64,000 nucleotides of DNA, from assembly GCA_017311185.1 (NCBI GenBank), contig JAESUZ010005169.1:237001-301000 (forward strand), written 5' to 3'. Shown piece after piece: positions 32,119-44,309 of this stretch. The first letter of the stretch is position 1; each line of letters begins with the position of its first letter. The notes below the pieces were generated by a model, which ran no database searches, was not told the origin of the DNA, and was given only the letters and a program-made list of their open reading frames with translations. The translations under genes were made by a program, and so were the position numbers. This DNA is from Proteles cristata cristata (Eukaryota; Chordata; Mammalia; Carnivora; Hyaenidae).

Positions 32119-33309
32119 CGATGGGGTCAATGTGGGATCAAGCCCTGAGGAAACCTGTACAAAACCAATAAACAAAAATGAGTTGACATGAAAGAAAGTT
32201 GTCAACATATCCCAATGTAAATTTATTAATCTCAAACCCAGCATTCTACCACTTATCTCTGTAGCGTTTAATAATGCCAATATCTCTTACAGTCTTCTTA
32301 GGTGGAAATGTCATCACCCTCAACGGCACTCTCCTCTTAATCCCCACATTTGTTTATCTCATGAGCCCAATGTTTTCTTTCAGAGATAGCCTACTCTTGT
32401 AAGGTTTGGCAAAAACAAACGAACAAAAATCCCAATCAAACCATACAAAACGCCCCCACATATTCTGTTAGTAGATTGTTCACCCCTTCACAGACTTTGG
32501 ACACTTAAGCTTTGTTAACTTCATGAAAAGTGAGCTGCTGGTGACAAGCATCCAAATACTGGCTTTCTCAGGGGCTTGTAGGAGCAAACCAACAGCCTAA
32601 TTTTACAGACTTGGAGAGTTGATTCCACTCCCTCACATTCCCAGCTGGATTCTGCCTCTGGTGGTATACCTCACAGTCCCCTGCTGTGGTGATCAGTCCT
32701 CACAGTAGTGTTGTTGTAAGACTCGAACTTTCCTTATCATCCACTTGACCCATGGAAAGATCATGGCATGAAACTGTAGAGCTGTTCAGGCTGCTATTCA
32801 GCTGCCCAGCCCAGGTCTTCCTTGACACTCTATCTCTCTCTAATTTTGTTTTCTTTTTCTCTTTGCTCAAGTAAGTGCAGGGCACAGATGAACAAAACCA
32901 CTATGAGTCCAACCAGCAAAGAACCTTCTCTTCTTGCAGGCATCTCGATCTTCACCAATCATTCATGATGTTCTTCTCATGTGCTTTGTGGGAGAGGGAA
33001 AGAGAAGCACCTCTCTGCCTCACAACTCTCCAGCACACTGAACACCCATAACTCAGATGGTTCTTTCGTTCTGTCTTCAACCATCTATTTATGAATTTAA
33101 GAGATGAGGGTGGGAGCAGTGAACAGCATTGACTGTGGTAAGGTTAGTTCTGAAGCTCATTACGTCCTTGAATTGGTATCTGTCTCCAATTGTTGGTGTT
33201 TATCTCAGTATGTGTCTTTCATATGTGAATCTTAGTTGCTGATTACAACTAAGTGAAAGATAATTTACAAGTCAGAGTCTCATTTTCAGTCCAAGTGAGC
33301 ACACTAATC
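32119..33309. other. Unique sequence
   Basis: About 1.2 kb with moderate GC. No repeat recognised and no open frame with recognisable similarity. Confidence 0.45.
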
Positions 33310-33324
33310 AAGAATTTAGAGACC

Positions 33325-33553
33325 TGGGATGCCTGAGTGGCTCATTCGGTTAATCATCTGGCTCTTGATTTCAGCTCAGGTCATGATACCAGGGTTATGA
33401 GATCACCCCTTTTGGGCTCTGTGCTGACAGACAGAGCCTGCTTGGAATTCTCTCTCTGTCTCTCTCTCTCTGCCCTTCCTGCATGCATGCACACTGTCTC
33501 TCACTCACTCTCTCCCTCTGTCTCTCTCTCAAAATAAATAAACATTAAAAAGA
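33325..33553 (+). mobile_element. Older carnivore SINE
   Basis: TSD AAGAATTTAGAGACC / AAGAATTTATAGACC (33310-33324, 33554-33568). GGCTCTTGATTTCAGCTC subfamily; CT zone expanded with ACTCACTCTCTCC. Confidence 0.92.
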
Positions 33554-33568
33554 AAGAATTTATAGACC

Positions 33569-34089
33569 CATCACTCTCCATAATTTATTTCACTGTCTGT
33601 CCATGCTACAGATCTCTTTTCTTTTGTATCCTCTATTCCTCTGTTCTCCTCTCTCTTCTTTTCTCTACTTCTCTCTTTTTAGGTCTTCATCCTTTAAGTT
33701 AGGTCATTTTGCATTCCAAGGAACTCCTGAATTTGAAAAGCAAAAAAGAAAAAGAGTCTTGAGTGTCATATGGTCCCGTTGTTTTTATATGAAGCAGTTA
33801 TTAACAGCTCTCCTATCCTGATAAATACCTTTACGGGAACCCTTTCTTGACCTATGGCATGCTGAGCAACCCCTTGATCCAGCCCTCCCTTAGCGGCCTT
33901 TAATAAGTAGCCCCTCATTAAATCATTCTCCATCTCAAAGCTTTTCCAAATATCTTTATTTTCTTGTTTTATCTTTGATCCTTCCCTGTTCACTGGCACA
34001 CAGGGAAGCCACTTGCGTTCATATTTCTAACTTCACTGCCCTTTGGTTTCTGAACACTCATGAACTAAGCATATCTAAGGTACTTTTAC
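33569..34089. other. Unique, pyrimidine-rich sequence
   Basis: CT-rich at 33600-33690 (CCTCTATTCCTCTGTTCTCC). No gene recognised. Confidence 0.4.
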
Positions 34090-35094
34090 ATTGGATAACT
34101 TTTTATTTGTCGGGAGAGATGGGGTCACACTTTAATGGGCAGTAGTCTTTGGAAGGTGATGTTTATTCACAACCACAAAGTCAAGCTGATTTAGTAAAAT
34201 CTCACATGTGGCTAAAGCACTTGCTTCAAATAAAAACCCAAAGAAAAGAAAATAACCCTCTCTAAACCCCCAATGCACACACCCCCCATATCCTAAAAAG
34301 ACAATAAAAAAACTTCACACTGTGTATGCATAATGAGCCTACAGTAATGGAATGGGTGGATTATTCAGGAAAAATATATATTTTTGATGTTATAAGAATC
34401 CTGTGCAGTGTAGAATCATAAAAGCACAGGGAGAGAACAGAGAATTCCCCAAAGTAAGTCTATCTTATTGACTGACAGACTGAATCAATGGCAAATAGAT
34501 TCTTTAAACTTTTAAACTTTCCCAGTCAAAGATGAAAATTAAGTACAAACAGTCTAATTTGTACCATTCTTAAATTTTAAGACACAAGAAAAATGACTTC
34601 ACCGAAAGGTGTTCCCTTGTCGAATATCTTTAATGTGGATTACAGTGCTTTTTAGTTTGAAATGAGACTTTTTAGCCTAATCTGTCAAGTATTGGAGGCC
34701 CACAAAAGCTGTATCAAACATGTTGGTATCTTATGCAGCTAAAATAATGGAGCAACTTGTATTAATCTTCAGTTAAAAGTATAACTGATCCACTATATCC
34801 ATTCATGGTCTTTTAGTTAAGGTTGATATGTAAGCCTTTACACTATTCAAAATCATTTTGTTCCTGTTTCCACTTGATGTTATTCTCAAAGCTCTCAGCT
34901 GCACATCGCCTCTTAAGTCTCAACCTGCGAGCCATTCCTGCTGTTTGTCAGCTTTGGTTTTTAACTCTTCTGTTCTCTCAGCACTAACTCCTTTGCCTGC
35001 AATGATACTATACAAACACTGATTTTTATAGGACCACACATTCATTGTTAACATATGAAAATTCTGGGTTTCAAAACCACATATCTCCTTGCTA
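34090..35094. other. Repeat-free block, candidate conserved noncoding element
   Basis: A kilobase without recognisable repeats, with balanced composition and TAAT/ATTA and AGGTCA-like motifs (GGGGTCACACTTTAATGG, TATGCATAATGAGCC, GAATCAATGG). Nature unknown. Confidence 0.35.
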
Positions 35095-35198
35095 TATCAT
35101 TATATATGTACATATGATGATACACATGTACATATATATACACATATATGTATATATATATTCACACATATATATATAAATATGTATATATGTGTAAA
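35095..35198. repeat. AT/CATA-rich microsatellite
   Basis: Imperfect TATATGTACATATATATACAC-type alternating tract of about 100 bases. Confidence 0.85.
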
Positions 35199-35347
35199 TA
35201 GGAATATGTGAGCTTTAAACAAAACCGATAGCAGGTCCGAATTGATATCACAGTTAGATCACATAGCCTTGAATATTTTTAATCTTGTTCGGTGAATGTT
35301 TTTGAAATCTCTCAACCATCAGAATTTAATAGATTAGTCTTTTCCAG

Positions 35348-35566
35348 AATTTATTTATTTATTTATTTACTTATTTATTTATTTATTTATTGAGCACTTG
35401 TACGAGAGCAAGTGCGAGTGAGGGAGGGGCCGAGGGAGAGAATCTTAAGTTGCTTCCATGCCCTGTGAGGAGCCTGACACTGGGCTCCATCTCACAACTG
35501 TGAGGTCATGACTTGTGTGGAAATCAAGGGTCAGATGCCTGATCAGCTGAGCCACCCAGGTGCCCC
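35348..35566 (-). mobile_element. Feliform SINE, antisense, with TTTA tail
   Basis: TSD TCTTTTCCAG / TCTCTTCCAG (35338-35347, 35567-35576). (TTTA)n at 35350-35390; head GAGCCACCCAGGTGCCCC. Confidence 0.9.
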
Positions 35567-35576
35567 TCTCTTCCAG

Positions 35577-36700
35577 GGTTATAAGCTTTATCCAGAAAAG
35601 CAAACCTCCTGCCAACCAAGGAAGCTATAAATTCTTTCTGCAGAAATAATAGATTATTACCAATTTGTGTCCACTCTCCTCTGAGGTGTCCCAGGGTAGA
35701 TTAATCCCCAACTTTGGGTAGCTTTCCAAGTTCCCAGGTCATAGAGTTAAATTCACATCTGAGTTTTAGGTTAGAATTTGCATATAGCTGAAACAATTCA
35801 GTATGACCACAAGCACATATAAGCACATTTTTATATATCAGAAAAAGGAATCCCTGCCCTTGAGACATTTTATATTCATCAGGCAGAAATTGTTGTACTA
35901 TACTTATTGATTAACAACAAGACTCTTTACTGCCACCTACTGGAAAAGATATAATAAATATGCAAATCTATAACTATGATGGCACACAAACACTTGTGGG
36001 GTCCTAGGGTGAGCCTTGAAAACCCAACAAAATTTTTAGCTTAGATTTTAATACAGTTTAAGTTCTTTTGTTAATAAACACAGCACTGTAACAAGATCCA
36101 AGATTTTTGTTTTTGTAAGTTGGTCTCAGTGCAAAGTACAGTTTTGTGGATGGAGCATTGTATTTCCATAACAATTAGAAGTCTTAGATTTTTTGTTTTT
36201 GTGTTTGTTTCTGTTTTAGGATTTTTTTTTTTACTGTGGCTTTAGGATTTTTTTAAAAAAAACATTAATATGTAAATACCTGTCTAAATAATGCTTGATT
36301 TTAGCTGTGTGAAGGTATTAAAACATTACCTTTGTTTGGCAAGTTACAAAACCAGACTTTCTATGTCTCATCTCAGAGGTGGATCCACGTTTGGGCCTGA
36401 AGCTTGTATGCTTTTGGAAAACTTAAACAGATATGTACAAAATTGTCAATATAGAGCTAAATACAAAAGTGAATATGTATCAAGAATGAGTGAAGAGATA
36501 AAAAAATGTTTAAATGTTGACAAATACCACAAACATTAATAATTCAAGAAAAACAGCACTATTTTTATCAGTTAGCTCCTTGAATACTCTTGGTTTTCCT
36601 CTTCAAAAGACAAACTTTCATTACAATTCTAAAAGAGAAATCAGAAAAATCACTTGGTCTTTTTTCCTACATAGGTGATAAAAATTCCTTATCATTATGA
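35577..36700. other. Unique sequence
   Basis: Contains the CTCF-like motif at 35930-35943 and a T/A homopolymer zone at 36186-36262. An 82-codon open frame (36291-36539) has no recognisable relatives. Confidence 0.45.
35930..35943 (-). promoter_or_regulatory. CTCF-like core motif
   Basis: CTGCCACCTACTGG on the plus strand reads CCAGTAGGTGGCAG on the minus strand and fits the CTCF core CCASYAGRKGGCRS at every position. Motif match only; flanking specificity was not scored. Confidence 0.4.
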
Positions 36701-36902
36701 GGGGTGCCTGGTGGCTCAGTCAGTTAAGTGCCCAATTTCAGCTCAGGTCATGATCTCAAGGTTCTTGAGTTTGAGCCCTGCATCAGGCTGTCTGCTGTCA
36801 GCTTAGAGCCAGCTTGGGATCCTCTGCCCACCTCTCTCTTTCTGCCCCTTCCTTGCTCATACTCTCTCTTTCTCACAAATGAGCAAACATTTAGAAAAAA
36901 AG
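36701..36902 (+). mobile_element. Feliform SINE, diverged
   Basis: Head GGGGTGCCTGGTGGCTCAG, B-box GAGTTTGAGCCC, tail CAAATGAGCAAACATTTAG. Degenerate TSD (TTCCTTATCATTATGA versus TTCTTTAGCATTGTTAGA). Confidence 0.9.
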
Positions 36903-37519
36903 TTCTTTAGCATTGTTAGATGAGATGTATAGCACATGGGATTTCACAGTTAAATGTTTTTTATTTGGTTCTGCTATAGGTTTGTGCCCTACACACAAAA
37001 GGTTTCTTATTGATTCTATTTCATTTTAATCTAATCAAAAAAGAAAAAATATGCAGGGTGCCTTATAATGGTATATGCTTTATTATCAAATAATAAAGAG
37101 AACTTCCATTATGACTAAGTATTTATGACAGCTGAATCTTCTACTTACACATGTATATGTTTGATGACTTTAAGAAATCTTGACAGATTAGCTTGCCTTT
37201 CTTTGCATACTTTACAACTTGCTTCTTCTTCATCTCTCATTGCTCACTTACTTCCAGTACTGGTGGCCAAAACTTACATTTTATGCAGTCTCTGACCATG
37301 CACCTTTGTCTTACGATATTCAATGAATAGGCACAGTGAACCTTGAAAGTCATTTTCATAAGAATGATTGGCAATATGTCAGCTAAACATGGAAGCGACT
37401 GAAAGCCACATAAGTATATCTAGTTTATTCCATAAAATACCTCTTCCACTATATTGACAACATTTTATAGATTGAATTTGATTAGCAGAAATTAGCACAT
37501 ACTTTGAAATGCCTTTGTA
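36903..37519. other. Unique sequence
   Basis: AT-rich; nothing recognised. Confidence 0.5.
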
Positions 37520-37530
37520 AAACAGATATG

Positions 37531-37753
37531 GGGACACCTGGGTGGCTTAGTTGGTTGAGCTTCAGACTTCAGCTCAGGTCATGAGTTCACAGTCGGTCGG
37601 TGAATTTGAGCCCCAAATCAGATTCTGTGTTAGTGGTGCAAAGACTGCTTGGGATTCTCCCTCTCTCCCTTTCTCTCTGTCCCTCCCCCTTATGTTCTCT
37701 CTCTCTTTCTCTCTGTCTCTGTCTCTCTCAAAATAAATAAACTTAAAAAAAAC
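37531..37753 (+). mobile_element. Feliform SINE, diverged
   Basis: TSD AAACAGATATG / AAACAGGTGTG (37520-37530, 37754-37764). Head GGACACCTGGGTGGCTTAG; duplicated CGGTCGGTG next to the B box; expanded CTCT zone. Confidence 0.9.
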
Positions 37754-37764
37754 AAACAGGTGTG

Positions 37765-39040
37765 AATGAGAAGGTGGAATCCCACAAAAATTCAGGGTCT
37801 TACCACCTCAATAAACTTCCAAGAGTTTGATAGTCTGGAGCATGCCAAGACATCCTCGCTAAAGTGGAAAACAAGTTTCTGGACCTTACACCGTCTACGA
37901 CAAGCAAAACACTTTTTGAATTTTGGAGGCCCCATAGACCATATTTGAATGTACTGCTTCAACTCATTTAAAGGGTCATTCATGGAGCTGCCAGTTTTAA
38001 TCAGACAAGGAAGAAGGAAACTTGAGCGGGGCTGCTTTAGAGTTCCTAGTTAACAAAAAGGAAGTGCTTTCATGGGGGGGTACATGGCAATTCTGCCACT
38101 GAACTGGAAGATGAAACTGACACATGGCCATTTGGGGGTCTGTATGTGCTGAACCAGCAGGCAAATAAAAATGGGTTAATTTTCTGGCTTAAGTATTATA
38201 CATGATCACCAAGGACAACTTAGATTACTGCTACAGAACGGGGCAATTTGGGCAGTCTGAACTCCATAGGGCTCTCTGGGGAGCCTTTAGTAACTCCTTA
38301 TCCAACAGTAAGAGGTAATGGAAAACCATAGCAACCAAAAAAAGGAAGCACAATTAAGTGCTCAGACGCTTATGGAATGAAAGTTTGCATCAGTCCACCA
38401 GCTAATGGACACAGAATAGCTGAGGTTCTGGCTGAGGCAAGAGAAATCTAGAATAGATTTTGAGGAAAGAAGCCAGAGATAACAACCACAGCCTCATGGA
38501 CAATTATAGAGACAAGGACCATAGCAGTTTTCCATATTTTCTCTTCTTTATATGTGCATGTTTATGTGCATGTACTTTACATTCTTCTCTTTTTTCTCCT
38601 TTCCAGTTTTATCTTACATACAGGTTGCTGAATGTTAATTTTATAGGTTAGTCTTTAGGTAATGGACTTTGCACTGGGGCTGGGACTGAAAATGAGCAAT
38701 GATTAATATAGGCAGCAATGGACACTATGACTGTTGGAACCATGATTCTTATTCTGAGGAAGGAGTGAGAACATCTTCATTTATAAGATATCTAGATTCA
38801 GTTGGAAATATAAAGGTTTTTTTTTTTTTATTGCTGCACAGGAATTCAAATATGTGAGCAAATAATAGTGCCAACAGAGGCATAAAAGCCAAAGGAGTTG
38901 ACTGTGTTAGTTACTGGTTATTACCTCTCAGCTCCAAGTTACTTGCCTGCTTTACAAAAATGGATCTGGGCCCTTTATTTATATTTTTCATATGTCAGCT
39001 GACACAACATTAAGCTTTGTTGGTAGAGGGTGCCCAGGAG
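37765..39040 (+). other. Unclassified, possible old LTR-element remnant
   Basis: Moderately GC-rich sequence. The clauses GTGCATGTTTATGTGCATGTAC (about 38555) and GGCAGCAATGGACACTATGACTG (about 38711) recall the 3' end of ERVL-type internal sequence, but I cannot place it firmly. No intact frame. It could be ordinary unique DNA. Confidence 0.25.
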
Positions 39041-39650
39041 ACATTATAGGAGGAAAACGCTTTGCTTCCTGTTTCTGGAATGATCTGAGGGCAGTTTCCT
39101 GAGTGCTCAGCTCCTGCAGTACAAAGATCTCTCTACATCAGTCTCCTAGAGCTCTCCCTGCTTCTCCAGCAACAGGCTCTTGTAGTGTTCAGTGACCAGC
39201 AACATCCAGCAGTTAATGGCTTTCTTCCCCTAGGAGGCTTTTGTAGTGGAATCCTTCCAATAAGACACCTTCCTGTAAACAGCCTTTCCTCATCCCATTG
39301 GGTGTTGGTTTCTTGTAAGTTCCACCAGTGTAGCACCATGGTGACCTGTCTGCCATTTAGGGCACCACATCCATGCTGCCCTTTCCAGCAATGTTTGGAT
39401 CTCAGTTATGGAAGGCTCTTCCTCGGGCACGCTATCTCAGCCTTAGGGGGAGTGGCTGTTCCTTATATCTGCCATTCCTATATTTTTTAGAGTTTTCTTT
39501 CTTACCAACCTATCCCCTTTTACTCCAGTCCACTTTTCCAGTTACTAATTCTTTATACTAAAGTCTTCTCACTTTTAATTACTGTAATTTCTATCTCCTG
39601 ATTTGACCCAGACTGATTCTCCAAATTAAATGTAACTAACTTTTAACTTT
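39041..39650 (+). mobile_element. Old interspersed repeat, class uncertain
   Basis: TCCTGTTTCTGGAATGATC, CTTAGGGGGAGTGGCTGTTCC, CTAAAGTCTTCTCACTTTT and ATTTGACCCAGACTGATTC follow, in order, a repeat consensus often found with L1M elements in mammals. The family name is not certain. Open frames here are not taken as genes. Confidence 0.35.
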
Positions 39651-41309
39651 TAAATGTAGCTAACACCTTCACTTCCCTTCGGCTCTATACTAAAAATGCC
39701 TACAGCCACTCAATGCCATCTAACACGAAAGTGAAAGGAAGAAGAGGAAAAATTGGCATAGACATCCTGGGCAATCAATGTGGCATTTTACTAAATCTGA
39801 TAAAAAAGCAAAAGTTGCCTTTCTGACTGCTCACTCACCACCCTCACTACCCTTTATCCATGTCTTATTGTTTTCTGGATCTCTTCCAGTAAAGAAAGCA
39901 GGAATATCACGTTTTGATCTGAAAATTCTCAATCTTCAGAATTTTTTTCCCTAAGAAAAGTGTTTTACTCTTGAGGTATGCCCTGCGGAGTGTCGTTGAT
40001 AGGAAAGTATCCTAACTGCCTCTGCAAATCTGTTGTCATAATGTCAACAAATCTCTCCTGGGTTTGAAAACATAGTAGTTATATATTTAAAATGAGATTA
40101 CCATTAATGGCTTACATGCCTTCATGGGTAAATTAAAAAAATAATTACCATTAATTAATAAATGTATATATTTGGACATGAATTTATTTAAAATAAATTT
40201 TGCCTAAAAGATTTATTAATCCTAAGAGTAGAGGAATTTATTAATTAAATATGGAGCTTTAGTGGAAATTGTTAACATCCCTTGTTAAAATCCATGGTTT
40301 TTTTCTGTACTTCTCATTTCTACCTTCTTCCAATTACCCTTACTATTTTTATTCATCCTTTTAACTGAACCATCCAGAGCCCCTACTCCAACCTTTCATC
40401 AAACTGTAACTGAATTCAGCCTTTCTCCTTCTCCACCCACTTAAGCAAGTTCAAACACTGTTCTGACTTACATCTTTTATTCCCAAATCTGACATCAGCA
40501 AATGAGAAAAGAAGTATCTTTAGGTAATGTTTATTAGTTACCCAAATGAATAGGTGTTGAAAATAGTGTTTATGAAAAGTATTCCCTTAATTATATTCAC
40601 ATAATGATTGAATACTGTGCAAACATCCAAATATAGTACTGGTTTTTGTTGAACAAATTTTAAGAGATTTTGTGTTTTCTTTTAAGGGAGCTCAGACTCT
40701 GTTTTCTAATTCTTTTGTGTATTATAGGCCATAGATATTTGGATGACAGCCCCAGAGTGAGCAGTTTGAAAAATGGATCTGTGCTGAGTTTGGCTGCTTA
40801 ACTATTTTCCCAGCCTTTACTCCCAAACTAATTTCCAGAGGCTTTGCTCTCAAAAATTTCAGAAGCTGAGGACAGATCAGCAGTGGAAAACAAGAAATGC
40901 CACCTCCTTATATGGTGAGGCCATGTCAGACACACAGGACAAGAACTAAACAGAAGGGAAAATGATTTATTTTATTACATAATGTTTAGGGTCTGGTTTT
41001 TGTTACCTTGCAGTTTAGAAAGGACTGCATTGATTTGACTGAAGTAAATACATCAATGAAAACTAGAGACGGAGCTAAAGGGGATGGATACCTTTTAATT
41101 AGGACTGTGTTGATGGTTCAAACTCTGAATAATTCCATACCATTATACCAGTTACCTAGAAATGGATACCGCTACCTGTATGCATGGAAATGACCATAAG
41201 GTTGGCTTCCTTAAAGAAAATTATCTGTGTTGTTAATTTTACATATTGTTTAAGTATTTAAAGTATTTTTTTCTTTAATAAACAGCCATAAAAATAATGA
41301 ATTGGAGTA
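39651..41309. other. Unique AT-rich block
   Basis: 40080-40290 is dense in homeodomain-type cores (ACCATTAATGG, AATAATTACC, ATTAATTAATAAATG, TTATTAATTAAATATGG). The remainder has no recognisable features. Confidence 0.45.
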
Positions 41310-41318
41310 GAAGAGATT

Positions 41319-41388
41319 AAAGTATTAAATATTAATATTAAGAATTAATATTCTTAATTAAAGTATTAAAGTATTAAATATTAAGAAT
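41319..41388. repeat. AT-rich direct and inverted repeat
   Basis: AAAGTATTAAATATTA recurs as AGTATTAAATATTAAG. Between the copies, ATTAAGAAT-TAAT-ATTCTTAAT (41337-41358) is a perfect 9-base stem with a 4-base loop. Confidence 0.75.
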
Positions 41389-41399
41389 TTTTTTCACGA

Positions 41400-41540
41400 G
41401 TAAGTTAAATCCTAATTTACTCAGAGGGGTTAAGAAAAAAAATTTAATAGACTTTGTAGAGTTGTTGTGAGGATTAGGAAAAATATGTGAAGTATACAAG
41501 GCAAGCTCAACAAATGCATTGCTAATATAATATTAAATGA
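41400..41540 (-). mobile_element. MIR fragment, antisense
   Basis: GTAGAGTTGTTGTGAGGATTAGG, GAAGTATACAAGGC, CTCAACAAATGCATTGCTA is the reverse MIR order. Confidence 0.6.
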
Positions 41541-41649
41541 GTGGATGAAAGTCATAAAAAGAAGAAAATTTTGGATGGTATTTGAGTGAATGACAAGATG
41601 ATGTGATTTTTGTATATGTAATAAAAAGTCAATTTATGAGTATATTAGA

Positions 41650-41885
41650 AAAAGTCTTTTTTAAAATGGAATAAATTTAACATGTAGCATTGTGCAAGCT
41701 TAAGGTGTACAGCATGTTATTCTGATACATTTATATATCGTAATATCATTATAGTTGTAGAAATACTTATTACATTACATATAGCTCAATATTCTACCAT
41801 GTATTACATCTCTGTGGGTTATTCACTACTTGTTACAAGTTTTGTACCTTTTAAAAAATTTTTTCTAATGTTTGTTTATTTTGGT

Positions 41886-41916
<31 letters not shown>

Positions 41917-43150
41917 CATGAGTGGGGGAGGGGCAGAGCGAAAGGGAGACACAGAATCTGCAAACAGGCTCCAGGCTTTGAGCTGTCCGCACAGAGCCCG
42001 ACATGGGGCTTAGACTCAGGAACCATGAAATCATGACCTGAGCCCAAGTCACGGCTCCCAGGTGCCTCAAATTTGTCCCTTTAAACACCATCACTCTTAT
42101 CCCTGCGCTCCATCCCTTGGTAACGATTTCATATGGTTTTTACAGGCTTAACTTTTCTCGATACCACATATAAGTGCGATAATACGCTATTTCTTTTTCC
42201 CTGGCTTACTTACCTTGCTTAGCTCAAGGTCCATCACACTGTTGCAGGTGGGGGTATATCCTCCTTTCTCGTTGCTAAATAGTATTCTATTATGTCTATG
42301 TACCACATCTTTTTTATCCATTCCTCCATTGAGAGGCTTTGGGTTGTTTCCATCTCTTGGCTACTGTGAATAATGTTGTGATAAACATAGGAGTACGTGT
42401 ATCTCACTGAACCCTTATTTTCATTTCCCTGGGGGATGTATCCAAAATTGGAACTGCTACATCATATGATCTATTTTCAATGTTTTGTGGAAAATCTGCA
42501 TTGTTTTCCACAGTGGTTGGACTAATTTACATCTCCACCAACAGCATATATGAGTTCCTTTCCCTTCATCTTCCAGAATACCTGTTGTCCCTTTACTTCA
42601 TGATGATAGCCATTCTAACGTCACATGTGAAGTGATATCTCATTGTGGTTTTATTTGCATTTCCTGATGATTAGTGATGTTGAGCATCTTTTTCATATGT
42701 CTGTTGCTCACTTGGATGTCTTCTTTGGAAAAATCTATATTTTGTCCTTCTGCCCATTTTTAAATTGGATTGTTGGTGTTTTTTGTTTTTTTTTGTTTTT
42801 TTTTTTTAGTTACTAAATTGAGTTCCTTATATATTTTGGATATTAGCCCCTTATCCAACATATGGTTTGCAAAAATGTTCTCTCATTCTGTGGGTTGTCC
42901 TTTCATTTTATTAATTATTTCTTTCGCTGTGCAGGAGCTTTTGAGTTTGATAGTCCCATTTGTCGATTTTTGCTTTTGTTGTTTGTACTTTTAGTGTCAG
43001 GCCCAAAAATCATTATTTGAAGATCAATATTTTCTTCTGCTGGGAGTTTTTTGATATTATGTCTTATGTTTAAGCGCAATCCATTTTGAGTTAATTTTTG
43101 TGAGTGGTGTGAAATAGGGGTCCAATTTCATTAGTACAAGTCTTGATGTG
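41650..43150 (-). mobile_element. L1 3' end with ORF2, antisense, with nested SINE
   Basis: Reverse L1: ACATGTAGCATTGTGCAAGC, AAGGTGTACAGCATGTTATTC, then after the SINE the ORF2 3' part (GTACCACATCTTTTTTATCC, GGCTACTGTGAATAATG, TCCACAGTGGTTGGACTAA, GATGATTAGTGATGTTGAGCA, AGCCCCTTATCCAACATATG). About 1.3 kb of L1, frames broken. Diverged more than the L1 at 18745. Confidence 0.9.
41853..42067 (-). mobile_element. Feliform SINE, antisense, nested in L1
   Basis: (GA)n run at 41888-41917, CTCCAGGCTTTGAGCTGTCC, and a head shortened by loss of the A-box region (CACGGCTCCCAGGTGCCT). Degenerate TSD CAAGTTTTGTACCTTT / CAAATTTGTCCCTTT. Confidence 0.9.
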
Positions 43151-43674
43151 CTGGGGGAAAAGAAGGGCTTCTTTTACTTATCCACAGGAAGGAAATGTTA
43201 TATCCATAGGGATAAATAGGATTCTAGCAACTCTGAAAGGTAAATGCATGATTTATGAGCTCCTAAATTACATTAGATTGCATTCTGCCTCATCCCAACC
43301 TCTCTGCTAATAGGAAGGTCTTTCTGTTATAATCCAACTTGGCCACAGAAGGCCTTTGGGGGGAAGGCTGGGGATGCTCCCTGTGGCCTTTGAAAGGGAC
43401 TTTTGTACTCATGCTCCAGTGGATCAAACTTTTGATTTTTTCCAAAATCCTCTATATCAAGGTCAGGTGTCCCATCTATGGGCTGTATTTTCTTCTAGAT
43501 GGTAAGGAAGAAGAGGAGGAAAGAATCAAGTATTCAGTTATAAGTTTTCTTGCTTTTCATGCAAATGTTAGGTTCATACCAGTGGTAACTGGAAGTTCTA
43601 GGAGGAAGAAGACAGGCAGCATGCAGGCGGCTGGCCTTTGGGAGCCAGTGTTGTTCCATTTCTTTGCGGAGGAA
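43151..43674. other. Unique sequence
   Basis: Moderate GC. A 137-codon open frame (43339-43752) runs into a MIR and has no recognisable relatives, so it is not called a gene. Confidence 0.45.
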
Positions 43675-43880
43675 GCAGCTCGGTGCAGTGGAAAGAGCAG
43701 AATCACCTGTGGCAGGCTAGACCTGAGTCTGAATCATGCCACAGCCACGTAATAAATACAGCCTCAACCAATCTGCTTGACAACTCTAGTTTTAGTTTCA
43801 ATTGCATAATAGAGATAATGCTACCTATCTTTGAAACTCATAATGTGCAAAACAGAGATATAATTAAAGTGCCGTTGTAC
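43675..43880 (-). mobile_element. MIR, antisense
   Basis: CAGTGGAAAGAGCAGAATCAC, CTAGACCTGAGTCTGAATC, ATGCCACAGCCACG, then AATAGAGATAATGCTACCTATC: reverse MIR order. Confidence 0.75.
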
Positions 43881-44072
43881 TCAACTGTGTCCTGAAGATC
43901 GCTTACTTCCAGGAGATATATACATCTGTGTTCTAACAACTAAAGTCTCTGTGGCCATATAAACATAGCACAAAACTACTTTACTAAATCCCCTCCATGG
44001 AAGTCACAACACACATGCTGGAAAATATATTAATAGCACTGAGAAATTATGCATTTAAAAAAAGGACACCTA

Positions 44073-44294
44073 GAGGCACCTGGGTGGCTCCATCGGTTTG
44101 GCTTCCGACTTCAGCTCAGGCCATGATCTTATGGTCTGTGAGTTGCAGCCCCGCATTGGGCTCTATGCTGTCAACTCAGAGCCTGGAGCCTGCTTTGGAT
44201 TCTGTGTCTCCCTCTCTCTCTCTGTCCCTCCCCCACTCGTAATCTGTCTCCCTTGCTTTCAAAAATAAATTAAAAAGTACTTAAAATTTTTTTT
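44073..44294 (+). mobile_element. Feliform SINE
   Basis: Head GAGGCACCTGGGTGGCTCC, tail CAAAAATAAATTAAAAAG. Degenerate TSD AAAAAGGACACCTAG / AAAAAGTACACTGG. Confidence 0.9.
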
Positions 44295-44309
44295 AAAAAG
44301 TACACTGGT

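Noticed and set aside
35095..35198. AT-rich palindromic tract as a microRNA hairpin
   Set aside because: Simple-sequence self-complementarity only; no stable unique stem.
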